Below are positions 7,640-16,511 of a stretch of 64,000 nucleotides of DNA, one piece after another. How positions within the stretch are numbered: the stretch's first letter is position 1; each line of letters begins with the position of its first letter. The position numbers and the translations under genes are program-made. The notes beneath the pieces are model-generated. The model saw only the letters and a list, made by a program, of their open reading frames with translations. It had not been told where the DNA came from and did not search any database. This DNA is from DASXMR01 sp036495525 (GTDB taxonomy: Bacteria; Actinomycetota; Actinomycetes; Streptosporangiales; Streptosporangiaceae), in NCBI GenBank assembly GCA_036495525.1, contig DASXMR010000139.1, forward strand, positions 35,831-99,830, read 5' to 3'.

Positions 7640-8287
7640 ATGACGGACGGCAAGAACTGGGCGTCGCGGCCTGATCCGGCCCGCGACCTGGTCCTCGACA
7701 CGCGCACCATGCAGGCGCTCGCCCACCCGGTCCGGATGCAGATCCTTAGCCTGCTGCGCGACCAGGGGCCATCGACGGCGACCAGGCTGGCCCAGCAGCT
7801 CGGGCTGAACTCGGGCGCGACCAGCTATCACCTGCGCAGCATGGCGGCGGCCGGCCTGATCACCGAGGATGCGGGCCGTGGCAACGGCCGGGACCGCTGG
7901 TGGCAGGCAGCCCACCGGTCGACCTTCTACGACGAGGCCGACCTGCCGCCTGGCGAGCGCCAGATGAGCGCTGCCTACCTCAGCGCGGTCGCCGCGCTGT
8001 ACGCGCAGCGGATGCAGCGTGCCGTCGACGAGTACCCGGCGATGCCCGATGAGTGGCGCGAGAGCTGCACGCTGAGCGACTTCCGGCTGCGGCTGAGCCC
8101 GGCCGAGGGCAGGCAGCTGCTGCGGGACCTGGTCGAGGTGATCGGCAGGTACCGCAGCGAGGATGACGCCGCGGCGGCTGGCACGCAGGCGAGCCCATTC
8201 GTCCTGCAGCTGCAGGCCTTCCCGCGACCCGGCCTGGCACCCGCCGCCGGCGGCCCTCAGGCGGCCGGCCCGGACGAGGGCGCATAG
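7640..8287 (+). CDS. ArsR-family (winged helix) transcriptional regulator
   Basis: A 215-residue regulator. The helix-turn-helix lies at about residues 22-80 (ALAHPVRMQILSLLRDQGP, then TSYHLRSMAAAGLI), of the HTH_20/ArsR type. The C-terminal half is a larger predicted effector or dimerisation region, followed by a Pro/Gly/Ala-rich tail. No metal-binding Cys cluster is visible, so a metal sensor is unlikely. There is no clear ribosome site before the ATG, so the message may be leaderless or nearly so. The stop overlaps the GTG of the MFS gene by one base (TAGTG), so regulator and transporter form one operon behind the inverted repeat at 7583-7618. The likely role is local control of the exporter. 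Confidence 0.85.
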   Translation: MTDGKNWASRPDPARDLVLDTRTMQALAHPVRMQILSLLRDQGPSTATRLAQQLGLNSGATSYHLRSMAAAGLITEDAGRGNGRDRWWQAAHRSTFYDEADLPPGERQMSAAYLSAVAALYAQRMQRAVDEYPAMPDEWRESCTLSDFRLRLSPAEGRQLLRDLVEVIGRYRSEDDAAAAGTQASPFVLQLQAFPRPGLAPAAGGPQAAGPDEGA

Positions 8288-9675
8288 TGACCACACCGGG
8301 TGATCACCGCTCGCGGCGCGCACTGGCTGGCCTGCTCACCGTGCTCGCGGTGTCGCAGACCGGCACCCGCCTGTCGGCCATCGCGGTGCCATGGTTCGTG
8401 CTGACCACAACCGGCAGCCCGGTCCTGACCGGGCTGGTCGGATTCTGCGAGATCGCGCCGTACGTACTGCTCAAGTTCCTGAGCGGCCCGGTCCTTGACC
8501 GGGCAGGACCGCGGCGGGTCAGCATCGGCACGGACTGGCTCAGCGCCGCTGCCACCGCCGCGATCCCGGTCCTGCAGCTGACCGGCTGGCTGCGGCTCTG
8601 GCTGCTGCTTGCGCTGGTCGTCCTCATCGGCGCGGCCCGCGGGCCGGGCGACACCGCCAAGGACGTGATGATCCCGGACGTGGCCAGGGACGCGCAGGTG
8701 CCGATCGAGCGGGCCACTGGCCTGACCGGAACCGTTGAGCGGCTGTCAGCCATCCTCGGGCCCGCCGCAGCGGGCGCCACGATCGCGCTGCTCGGTCCCC
8801 TGAACGCAGTGGCGCTGGACGCCGCGTCCTTCGCCGTCGGCGCGCTGCTGATCGGCTGGGCGATGCCGCGGCGACGTCCGGCGGCAGCGCAGCGGGACGA
8901 CGACCGGTACCTGCAGCGGATGCGAGAGGGACTCGGCTTCCTGCGCCGCAGCCCGCTGCTGCGGATCATCATCGCGATGACGGCCGCGACGAACTTCCTC
9001 GACGCTGGCATGTTCGGGGTGCTGATGCCGGTGTGGGCGCGCGATTCGGGTCACGGGCCGGCCGCGATCGGGGCTGCGGCGGCCACTCTCGGCCTGGCAG
9101 CAACCGCCGCCAGCCTGGGTGCGGCGGCCCTGGCGCACCGGCTGCCACGCCGGCCGGCCTACCTGATCGGGTACGCCGTCGGCGGGGCGCCGCGGTTCCT
9201 TGTGCTGCTGACCGGCGCGCCGCTGTGGATGGTCCTGGTCGTCTACGCCGTCAGCGGCCTCGGCCTGGGATTCATCAACCCGATTCTCGGCGCGGTGACC
9301 TTTGAGCTGATCCCGCGGCCGCTGCTCGGCCGGGTCGTCGCGCTGGCCGACTCGGCGACCTGGGCCGGCATCCCGGTGGGCGGCCTGGCCGCCGGGCTGT
9401 TCATCGCGGCGGGCGGGCTGGCGCCGGTCCTGGCCGGCTTTGGCGTCGCCTACCTGCTCGTCACCTCTCTGGCCGGGCTGCGCCCTGAATGGGCAGACAT
9501 GGACCGCCGCAGGCGGAGCCAGAAGGGTGCCGGCGCGCAAGCGCCGGACATTCATCCGGGTGACCGTCAGGCAGCGGCAACGGGCGAGGCCGGCCAGGCC
9601 CAGGCTGCCGGACCGCCGCGGACAGCGCTTGCCAGGCCGCGGCGCGAGCCGGTGCCCGGCCGGCCGGAAGGGTGA
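8287..9675 (+). CDS. MFS transporter
   Basis: Major facilitator protein of 462 residues with about 10-12 membrane segments between residues 10 and 400. The LDRAGPRRV loop after TM2 matches the MFS A-motif position, and a second inter-domain loop follows the RRRPAAAQRDDD segment. The C-terminal 60 residues are hydrophilic and Pro/Ala-rich. It belongs to the drug-efflux-like branch (DHA/MFS_3 type) by general appearance. It is translationally coupled to the preceding ArsR-type regulator, which suggests export of a compound sensed by that regulator. The substrate is unknown. Confidence 0.85.
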   Translation: MTTPGDHRSRRALAGLLTVLAVSQTGTRLSAIAVPWFVLTTTGSPVLTGLVGFCEIAPYVLLKFLSGPVLDRAGPRRVSIGTDWLSAAATAAIPVLQLTGWLRLWLLLALVVLIGAARGPGDTAKDVMIPDVARDAQVPIERATGLTGTVERLSAILGPAAAGATIALLGPLNAVALDAASFAVGALLIGWAMPRRRPAAAQRDDDRYLQRMREGLGFLRRSPLLRIIIAMTAATNFLDAGMFGVLMPVWARDSGHGPAAIGAAAATLGLAATAASLGAAALAHRLPRRPAYLIGYAVGGAPRFLVLLTGAPLWMVLVVYAVSGLGLGFINPILGAVTFELIPRPLLGRVVALADSATWAGIPVGGLAAGLFIAAGGLAPVLAGFGVAYLLVTSLAGLRPEWADMDRRRRSQKGAGAQAPDIHPGDRQAAATGEAGQAQAAGPPRTALARPRREPVPGRPEG

Positions 9676-9748
9676 GCCCCGGCCAGATTTCGCAGCAGAC
9701 TTTCCCGGTCATCACGGGCAACGAGGCTGCCATTATCACGTACTTCAC

Positions 9749-9778
9749 TTGACGCGGCGCAAGACACGCGGGTGTAAT
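9749..9778 (+). promoter_or_regulatory. Probable sigma-70-type promoter of the whiB gene
   Basis: TTGACG (9749-9754), an 18-nt spacer and TGTAAT (9773-9778), about 75 bp before the WhiB GTG. The -10 overlaps the first of two direct repeats GTGTAATT (9772-9779 and 9786-9793; 14-bp period), so the repeat could be a factor site over the start point. Confidence 0.6.
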
Positions 9779-9855
9779 TTCATACGTGTAATTCACGTGC
9801 CGGCCAGGGGGCGGGCACGGCCGACGGGGTTTGCGTGAATGGCTGGAGGTGTGCT

Positions 9856-10155
9856 GTGACAGACGTCATCGTCTCGCTGCTCCATGAGGGCTCGCCGCTC
9901 CATGAGGGCTTGGGCATAGCCGCGGACGATGCCGGGGAGCTGAGCTGGCAGGACCGGGCGCTGTGCGCGCAGACCGACCCGGAGGCGTTCTTCCCGGAGA
10001 AGGGCGGCTCCACCAGGGAAGCCAAGCGGGTCTGCCGTACCTGTGAGGTCCGGGCCGAGTGCCTGGAGTACGCGCTGGAGCACGACGAGCGGTTCGGCAT
10101 CTGGGGCGGGCTGTCCGAGCGGGAGCGCCGCCGGCTGAAGCGCGAGGCTGTCTAG
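9856..10155 (+). CDS. WhiB-family iron-sulfur transcriptional regulator (WhiB2/WhmD-like)
   Basis: A 99-residue Wbl protein. The four cluster-ligating cysteines are Cys37, Cys60, Cys63 and Cys69 (C-x22-C-x2-C-x5-C), followed by the GIWGG turn (81-85) and a basic C-terminal helix for DNA or sigma-factor contact. The GTG at 9856 was chosen over a GTG seven codons earlier because GGAGG (9845-9849) lies 6 nt before it. Proximity to fbiAB, the large glycosyltransferase and the Rv3259-type gene is the context of whiB2 in mycobacteria and of the whiB locus in Streptomyces, where it controls septation and cell division. Its N-terminus contains an 18-bp tandem duplication. Confidence 0.93.
   Translation: MTDVIVSLLHEGSPLHEGLGIAADDAGELSWQDRALCAQTDPEAFFPEKGGSTREAKRVCRTCEVRAECLEYALEHDERFGIWGGLSERERRRLKREAV
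9879..9914 (+). repeat. 18-bp tandem duplication in the whiB N-terminus
   Basis: GCTCCATGAGGGCT occurs at 9879-9892 and again at 9897-9910, an 18-bp period. It duplicates a Leu-His-Glu-Gly element ahead of the first cluster cysteine, leaving the Wbl core untouched. Confidence 0.7.
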
Positions 10156-10165
10156 CGGCTCACCT

Positions 10166-10189
10166 GGCCGTGCGGCACTGCGCACGGCC
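10166..10189 (+). terminator. Hairpin terminator after whiB
   Basis: GGCCGTGCG, loop GCACTG, CGCACGGCC: a perfect 9-bp GC stem beginning 11 bp after the whiB stop. No T-run follows, as is common for actinobacterial hairpins. Confidence 0.55.
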
Positions 10190-10337
10190 TGGCCGGCTGG
10201 TGTCCGGGCTGCGGTGAAGCGTCTGGTCTGGCCGCCTGAGTCCGCTCCGTTCGCGTATTGTTCACGAGTACCCCTGCACTGCGGGCTTGTCCTTTTGCCG
10301 CCCGCAGCAACCCCCTGAGCAGCGAGCGGACCGCCTT

Positions 10338-13300
10338 GTGTCGCCAAGCGATTCCTATCCGCAGCATGTCGTCACGGCCGTCATCGTGGCGCACGACGGT
10401 GCTGCCTGGCTGCCGGGACTGATCGACTCGCTGCTTGACCAGACCAGGCCGGTGCAGCGGCTGGTGGCCGTCGACGTGGGCAGCAGGGATCGCAGCGGGG
10501 CCGTGCTCGCCAGCAGGCTCGGCCAGGCGGTCGTATTCGGGATGGACCGGCGAACCGGCTACGGGCGGGCGGTCAGCAGGGCGCTGCAGCACAAGGCGGC
10601 GAACGTCAGCGTCCCCGGCATGGCGACGCTTCCGCCCGGCGAGCGCACCGAGTGGATCTGGCTGCTGCACGACGACTGCGAGCCGGCCAGGGACGCGCTT
10701 GACCAGCTGCTCCGCGGCGCGGCCGAGACCAGGTCGGCCGCCGTCATCGGGCCCAAGCTCAAGGACTGGTCCGACCGCGATGTCATCGTCGAGGCTGGCG
10801 TGACCATCGACACGGTCGGCCGCCGGATCACCGGCATCGAGCCGCGCGAGGTCGATCAGGGCCAGCATGACGGCGATCGTGACTGCGTGGCGGTGAGCAG
10901 CGCCGGCATGCTAGTCCGGCGCGATGTGTGGGAGCAGGTCGGCGGCTTCGACCAGGACATGGGCCTGTTCATGGAGGACGTCGACTTCTGCTGGCGTGCA
11001 CACGCGGCCGGATACCGGGTTCGGGTGATCACCGACGCGGTGGTCTATCATGCCCAGGCCTCGGCGCGGAATCGGCGGCCGGTATCGGTAGGCCGCCGGC
11101 CCCGGCTGCTCGAGCGCCGCAACGCCCTCATCGCGCTGCTGGGAAACCTGCCCGCGCTTCCGCTGCTGCGCGCGCTGGCCGGCAACCTGGGCGTGTCGGG
11201 CCTGCGTACCCTCTTCTTCCTGCTCGCCAAGCGCCCGGCGGCCGCGCTCGACGAGACCGCCGCGATGGCGTCGGTGCTCTGTCACCCGCTGCGGCTGCTG
11301 CGCATCCGCCGTCGCCGGGCGGGCGGCCGCCGCCCCGCCTACGGACGGCTGCGCGCCGACCTCCCGCCCGGACGGTCGCTGCGCCGGATAGCCGAGTTCG
11401 CCGCGGCCGCGATGTCGCGCTCTGCGCAGCTCGACACGGCCGGCTCGCACCATGCCAGCGACGACCCCAACGAAGACGACTCCCTGCTCACCGACACCGG
11501 GCTGGCCCAGCGGATCCTGACCAGCCCAGCTGTGCTGCTGTTCGCCGCGCTGACGGTGGTCGCGCTGGTGGCCGAGCGGTCGCTGCTCGGCGGCGGGCCG
11601 CTGGCCGGCGGCGGGCTGGTGCCGGCCTGGGGCGGAGCTTCCGGCCTGTGGGGTGAGTACCTGCAGGGCTTCCACCCGGCCGGAATCGGGTCGAGCACCA
11701 CGGCGCCGCCGTACCTCGCGGTCGTCGCGCTGCTCGGCACCGTGCTCGGCGGCAAGCCCTGGCTCGCCGTCGAGGTCATCCTGCTCGGCTGCGTGCCGCT
11801 GGCCGGCCTCGGCGCGTTCCTTGCGGTGCGGAGGCTCACCCGGATGGTGCTGGTGCGGGTCTGGGCCGCGGCGACATATGCGCTGCTTCCCGTAGCCACC
11901 GGCGCCATCGCGACCGGGCGGATAGGCAGCGTGGTGTTCTTCATGCTGCTGCCGCTGATCGCGCTGACGGCCGGGCGGATGTTCACCCAGCCCCACCGCC
12001 GGGCTCGCCGGGCGGCGTGGGCGACCGGGCTGTCGCTGGCGGTGGCCGCCGCCTTCGTACCGCTGCTGTGGGCGGCAGCGCTGGCGGCCGCCGTCGTCAT
12101 CGGGGCCGCCGTCCGCGGCTCGCGTCGCGGCATGATGGTCAACCTGGGCATCGTCGTGCTGGTACCGCCGGTGCTGCTAGTTCCGTGGACCTTCCAGCTC
12201 GCCAGCCATCCTTCCGCAATCCTGCTGGAGGCAGGCCTGCCGCAGCCGGGCGTCGCCAGCCTGCCGGCCAGGTCGCTGCTGCTGCTCAGCCCCGGCGGGC
12301 CTGGCCTGCCGCCCGCCTGGATGACGGCAGGGCTCGGCTTCGCCGCCCTGGCCGCGCTGCTGGCCAGGCGCCGTCGCCGCGCGATCATGGCTGGCTGGGC
12401 CGTCGCGCTGGCCGGTCTCGTGCTCGCGCTGGCGCTCAGCCGGGCGGTGGTGCGGACCCCGAGCGCGGCGGGCGGCATTCACCCGTGGACCGGGCCGCTG
12501 CTCGCGGTGGCCGCGGCCGGCCTGCTGCTCGCCGCGTGCGCTGGCGGCGACGCGCTGGCCGCCCTCGCTGCCCGGCAGGCGAGGGGGCCGCGCCGCCAGG
12601 CCGCCGCCGATCGCCGCCCGGCCGCTGCGCCGCGCCGGGTGCTGGCCGCTTGCGTGGCCCTGGTGGCGTGCTCGGCGCCAGCCGTGGCGGCCGCGTCCTG
12701 GCTGAGCGGCGGCGTCAGCGGGCCAGTCACGCACGCGCGCGGCCAGACGGTGCCCGAGGTTGTCGCGGCTACCTCCGGCTCCGGGCTGCAGCCGCGGACG
12801 CTGGTGCTGGCGCAGTCGGCCGGGCACGTGTCCTATTCGCTGCTGCGCGGCCGCAGCCTCTCGCTCGCTGATCCAGACCTCAGCCCGCCGCCTGCCGCCG
12901 AGCGCGCGCTCAGCACCGCGGTCGCCACACTCGTCGCGCCGGGCGGCGGCGACGCGGCCAGCCAGAGCCAGACGCTGGCCCAGTTCGGCATCGGCTTCGT
13001 GCTCATGCGCACCCCGGTCAGCCAGAGCCTGGCTGGCACCCTCGATGGCGTGGCCGGCCTGCGCCAGGTCGCGATCACCCCGACATTCGAGCTGTGGCGC
13101 CTTGACTCACTGCCCGCCAGGGTCCGGGTGGCCGAGCCGGGCGGTGCCGTCGTCGCGATCCCGTCCAGCCCGGTGAGCGTCGCTGGCGCCAAGGCGCCGT
13201 CAGCTGGCGGCATCCTGGAGCTGGCCGAGCCAGCCGGTGCCTGGCACGCGACGCTCAACGGCAGGCCGCTGACCGCCGTCCCGTCGCCGGCTGGCAGCTG

Positions 13301-14282
13301 GGCGCAGGCCTTCCGGCTGCCAAGCGGCGGCGGCACGCTGGACATCAGCCGCAGCGACCTCGGCCACAGCCTGGCGCTGCTCTTTGAGCTGCTCGCCGCC
13401 CTGGTGGTCGCGGCGCTGGCGCTGCCTGGCGTCGGCACCGGCGCGGACGAGGCGACCGCCACATCTCCGCGCGCCAGGACCGGTGCAGCGCACGGCCGGG
13501 CGGCGGCGCCAGCCGGCCGGGGCGTCCCGGCCCGGCCGCCGCTGACCGCGGCCGGCGGGGCCGCGACGACCGGCGGCGAGCAGGCAAGCCCGCCGGCCGG
13601 GCAGGGCCGGCGGCCAGCCGGCCGCAAGGGGGTCAGGCGCGGCCGCCGCGGGCTGCCGCAGCGTGCGCCTGGGGCCGCCGCCGCGGCCGGCCCTGGCGCG
13701 GCAGCCACCGGCCAGCAGGCCGCCTGGCCGGACGGGCGGCAGGGCAGGCGCAGGATCATAGCTGACCCGCCGGGCCAGCCCGGCTATGACACCGGCCCCG
13801 TTGCCGGGCAGAGCGGCGGCCGGCGCGGCGCCGGGCAGCAGCGCGGCCCAGCCAGGCGGTCCGGCGCGCCGCGCTACCGAGGCGAACCGCCGGCCGGCGA
13901 TCAGCGCGACCGGTACAGCGCGTATCGGGCGGACGAGCGCTACCCAGCCGAGCGGCCGGCCAGGTACGCGGCGTCGCCTGGCTGGCCGCAGGACCGCCCT
14001 GCGCCTGGTCCCGGTCACGGCGGCGACTTGCCTGCGGCCGAATCAGCCCGGCGGCGGTCGGCCGCTAGCGGCTGGCCAGCGGCTGCATCGCCGACGGGCC
14101 GCGACTGGCCGGAGGATGACTCAGGCGGAGGGCCTTATACCGACCAGGGCTGGGTGCTCGAAGACGGGCTAGAGCCGCTGCCGCCAGCTGGCGCCGACCA
14201 CGCGGGGCAGCGCGACGGCCGCAGCTACCGGCCTGACCGCCGGCCGGAACCCGGCCGCCGGGGCGAGGGAGACGGCTGGTGA
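10338..14282 (+). CDS. Giant membrane glycosyltransferase (GT2 head, polytopic core, disordered tail)
   Basis: About 1314 residues. Residues 8-230 form a GT-A/family-2 glycosyltransferase: VVTAVIVAHDGAAWLPGL start, acidic pair LLHDDCEP, then GGFDQDMGLFMEDVDFCWR. Residues from about 390 to 1050 carry a dozen or so membrane helices and extracytoplasmic loops. The last 250 residues are Arg/Gly/Pro/Ala-rich and probably disordered. The GTG at 10338 was chosen because it gives the family-typical start just before the GT fold; a TTG 51 bp upstream is possible, and neither has a strong ribosome site. Homologues sit next to whiB in many actinobacteria and are thought to act in envelope polysaccharide assembly. 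It overlaps the DUF5719 gene by 4 bp (GTGA). Acceptor and donor are unknown. Confidence 0.85.
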   Translation: MSPSDSYPQHVVTAVIVAHDGAAWLPGLIDSLLDQTRPVQRLVAVDVGSRDRSGAVLASRLGQAVVFGMDRRTGYGRAVSRALQHKAANVSVPGMATLPPGERTEWIWLLHDDCEPARDALDQLLRGAAETRSAAVIGPKLKDWSDRDVIVEAGVTIDTVGRRITGIEPREVDQGQHDGDRDCVAVSSAGMLVRRDVWEQVGGFDQDMGLFMEDVDFCWRAHAAGYRVRVITDAVVYHAQASARNRRPVSVGRRPRLLERRNALIALLGNLPALPLLRALAGNLGVSGLRTLFFLLAKRPAAALDETAAMASVLCHPLRLLRIRRRRAGGRRPAYGRLRADLPPGRSLRRIAEFAAAAMSRSAQLDTAGSHHASDDPNEDDSLLTDTGLAQRILTSPAVLLFAALTVVALVAERSLLGGGPLAGGGLVPAWGGASGLWGEYLQGFHPAGIGSSTTAPPYLAVVALLGTVLGGKPWLAVEVILLGCVPLAGLGAFLAVRRLTRMVLVRVWAAATYALLPVATGAIATGRIGSVVFFMLLPLIALTAGRMFTQPHRRARRAAWATGLSLAVAAAFVPLLWAAALAAAVVIGAAVRGSRRGMMVNLGIVVLVPPVLLVPWTFQLASHPSAILLEAGLPQPGVASLPARSLLLLSPGGPGLPPAWMTAGLGFAALAALLARRRRRAIMAGWAVALAGLVLALALSRAVVRTPSAAGGIHPWTGPLLAVAAAGLLLAACAGGDALAALAARQARGPRRQAAADRRPAAAPRRVLAACVALVACSAPAVAAASWLSGGVSGPVTHARGQTVPEVVAATSGSGLQPRTLVLAQSAGHVSYSLLRGRSLSLADPDLSPPPAAERALSTAVATLVAPGGGDAASQSQTLAQFGIGFVLMRTPVSQSLAGTLDGVAGLRQVAITPTFELWRLDSLPARVRVAEPGGAVVAIPSSPVSVAGAKAPSAGGILELAEPAGAWHATLNGRPLTAVPSPAGSWAQAFRLPSGGGTLDISRSDLGHSLALLFELLAALVVAALALPGVGTGADEATATSPRARTGAAHGRAAAPAGRGVPARPPLTAAGGAATTGGEQASPPAGQGRRPAGRKGVRRGRRGLPQRAPGAAAAAGPGAAATGQQAAWPDGRQGRRRIIADPPGQPGYDTGPVAGQSGGRRGAGQQRGPARRSGAPRYRGEPPAGDQRDRYSAYRADERYPAERPARYAASPGWPQDRPAPGPGHGGDLPAAESARRRSAASGWPAAASPTGRDWPEDDSGGGPYTDQGWVLEDGLEPLPPAGADHAGQRDGRSYRPDRRPEPGRRGEGDGW

Positions 14283-15790
14283 GGCGCCTGCTGGCCAGCA
14301 GGCTGGTACAGACCGGCCTGGTCGCCGTGCTGCTCGCCGTGCTCTTCCTCGCGGCCGGCCAGTCCGGTCACTCGGTGGCCTTCGGCTCGGACACGCAGCC
14401 GCGGCCGCCGGCCAATGCGACCGTGACCGCCGCGCTCCGTGCCTGCGCTGACCCCGGCTCGGGCGGGCCGGGGGCCGGCGGCCTGGCGATCGCGACCGCC
14501 CCGGCTGGCAACGGCGCAGGCCGGGCCGAGGTGAGCCGGCTGTCAGCAGCCGGCTCAGCGGCGCCGGGCGCCCAGCTGCGCACGCTCAGCCAGCCGGGTC
14601 AGCAGACGATCATGAAGGTCTCCCGTGGCCCGGCGCCGCCCGGCAAGTCCGCGCACGCCAGCAAGTCGGGAATCGTGACCGGGCCAGGCCGCGGCGGCGT
14701 CATGGTGCAGGCCACTGGTGCGATGGCTCAGGGCATGGAAGTCGAGCAGGCAAGCGCTGACGGGCTGGTCACCGCGCGGTGCGGGGCGCCGGGAACCGAT
14801 TTCTGGTTCGTCGGGCCCGGCGGGCGCTCGCTGGCCAGCCTGCAGGTCTTCCTCATGAATACCGACAGCCAGCCCGCCAGCGCCCAGGTCGACGTGCTCA
14901 CCCAGGGTGCTACCCCGCTTGGCTCGGACGCCGGCATCAGCGTCCCGGCACACGGCATCGTGGTCCAGTCGTTCACCAAAGCGGCGCGCGGGGCGAGGGT
15001 AGTGGGACTGCACGTGCACGCCAGCTCAGGCCGGCTGGTCGCCGCGGTCCGCGAGTCCGACAAGGCAGGCAAGCCAGGCGGCTGGCTGCCGCCGTCGGCC
15101 CCGCCGGCCACCCGCCAGGTGCTGCCCGGCCTGCCCAAGGCCGCCGGCACCCGAGAGCTCTACCTGGCCGTGCCCGGCGAGGCCGACGCCAAGGTGAAGC
15201 TCACGGCCATTACCGGCAAGGGCTCCTATCAGCCGACCGGCGGCAGCGGCATCAACCTGCCGGGCGGGGAGGCTATCGGCATCAGGCTGCCCTCCATGTC
15301 GGGCGTGCCGGCCGCGCTGCAGATCTCGGCTAACGTGCCGGTTGCCGCCGCGGTCCTGGCTTCCGGCGGTGCCGCCGGGGCGCCGGGGGCATTCACTGCC
15401 GCGTCCGGCCCGGTGCAGCAGCAAGGGGTGATCGCCGACACGCTGGCCGGCGGCTCCGCCTCGACCTCGCTCGTGCTGTCGGCGCCTGGCCCGGCGGCAT
15501 CGGTGCACGTCGTCTTCATCGCCGGCCGGTCAGGGGCCGGACAGGCCGGGCAGGTCGTCCGCGTGCCGGCCGGCCGCAGTGTGCTGCTGCCGGTCCGGCT
15601 GCCCAGGGGCATGCCGCGCCGGTCGCCGGTCGCGATCCTGCTCACGCCAGCCGCCGGGTCCGGCCCCGTCTACGCCGCGCGGATCCTCAGCAGCGGCGGG
15701 ATCGTGGAGTCAATCCTGCCGGTGCCGAGCGCGCCCACCTCGATATCGCTGCCGCTGGCGCAGAACTCGCTGGCGACCGTGCTGCCCTGA
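14279..15790 (+). CDS. DUF5719-family secreted/membrane protein
   Basis: A 503-residue protein with a signal anchor at about residues 8-27 (LVQTGLVAVLLAVLFLAAG) and an otherwise extracytoplasmic Ala/Gly/Ser-rich body with repeated beta-type segments. It matches DUF5719, a family of unknown function found next to the WhiB-linked glycosyltransferase in actinobacteria. The GTG start overlaps the glycosyltransferase stop by 4 bp, so the two are probably made together, and a role as periplasmic partner of that enzyme is the reasonable inference. No catalytic motif is evident. It converges on the Rv3259-type gene with a 4-bp gap. Confidence 0.8.
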   Translation: MRRLLASRLVQTGLVAVLLAVLFLAAGQSGHSVAFGSDTQPRPPANATVTAALRACADPGSGGPGAGGLAIATAPAGNGAGRAEVSRLSAAGSAAPGAQLRTLSQPGQQTIMKVSRGPAPPGKSAHASKSGIVTGPGRGGVMVQATGAMAQGMEVEQASADGLVTARCGAPGTDFWFVGPGGRSLASLQVFLMNTDSQPASAQVDVLTQGATPLGSDAGISVPAHGIVVQSFTKAARGARVVGLHVHASSGRLVAAVRESDKAGKPGGWLPPSAPPATRQVLPGLPKAAGTRELYLAVPGEADAKVKLTAITGKGSYQPTGGSGINLPGGEAIGIRLPSMSGVPAALQISANVPVAAAVLASGGAAGAPGAFTAASGPVQQQGVIADTLAGGSASTSLVLSAPGPAASVHVVFIAGRSGAGQAGQVVRVPAGRSVLLPVRLPRGMPRRSPVAILLTPAAGSGPVYAARILSSGGIVESILPVPSAPTSISLPLAQNSLATVLP

Positions 15791-15794
15791 CCAG

Positions 15795-16346
15795 TCAGTC
15801 CTCGTCGGGGTAGCCGGGATCGACCAGCTGCGGGTCCACCCCAAGCAGCTGCGCGAACTGCTCTACGACGACGTCGAGCACCAGCTCGGCCAGCTCATCG
15901 TCGCCGTCCGCCCTGGCCATTAGCGGGCGGCGGTAGAGCACGATCCTGGCCGGCCGGGCTGGCCTGCCCTGGCGGCCGGCCTCGGCAGGATCCAGCCGGG
16001 CGAGGGGCACCGGATCGGGCTCATCGTCGGGCAGCTCGGCGGGCGGAATCTCCTCCACCGCGAACTCCACGCCGGCCAGCTGGTCTTCCCAGCGCGGCTC
16101 GAGCTGCGCGACCGCCTGGAGAACCAGGTCGTCAAAGCCCTGGGCGCGGCTGCGGTAGAGCGGCACTTCGGGCGGCGCGAGCAGGCCGCGCAGGCCCCGG
16201 CCATGCCGGTCCCGCCGGATGGCCGGCCGTGCCGGAACCCCGGCCGCGTCACTGCTGCGCACAGCCACCGAGGCTACCGCGCCGGCCTGCGCCGCGGCGC
16301 GCGCAGATCGCCGGGCAGGGGGCTGCGGCCGTGGCCGCTGAGACAC
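15795..16346 (-). CDS. Metallopeptidase-family (Rv3259-type) protein without a visible HExxH
   Basis: Minus-strand gene. The conserved core begins RRDRHGRGLRG and continues to PLYRSRAQGFDDLVLQAV, with RIVLYRRP and the acidic C-terminus GVDPQLVDPGYPDED. It resembles the zincin-like family represented by Rv3259, always found between whiB and the DUF3499 gene. At the place of the zinc helix this copy reads ELAELVLDVVVEQFAQ, so the HExxH signature is absent and hydrolase activity is doubtful. The start is uncertain: GTG at 16346 gives 183 residues; GTGs at 16268 and 16262 would give about 155 residues, nearer the conserved core. No clear ribosome site marks any of them. Confidence 0.75.
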   Translation of the reverse strand: MSQRPRPQPPARRSARAAAQAGAVASVAVRSSDAAGVPARPAIRRDRHGRGLRGLLAPPEVPLYRSRAQGFDDLVLQAVAQLEPRWEDQLAGVEFAVEEIPPAELPDDEPDPVPLARLDPAEAGRQGRPARPARIVLYRRPLMARADGDDELAELVLDVVVEQFAQLLGVDPQLVDPGYPDED

Positions 16347-16511
16347 GATCGCGCAGAGTGCCCCGGGTGATGGCGTTACCGCCCGGCGGTCGCTACGGTC
16401 AGCCCTTGTGAGCGATGTACGCGAGCCTGCCCCCGGCCCGGCTCGTGTGCCCGCTGCGCCGCGTGGCCCCGTGCCCGGCAGGATGGGCGGGCCCCAGGCC
16501 GGGGCGGGACC

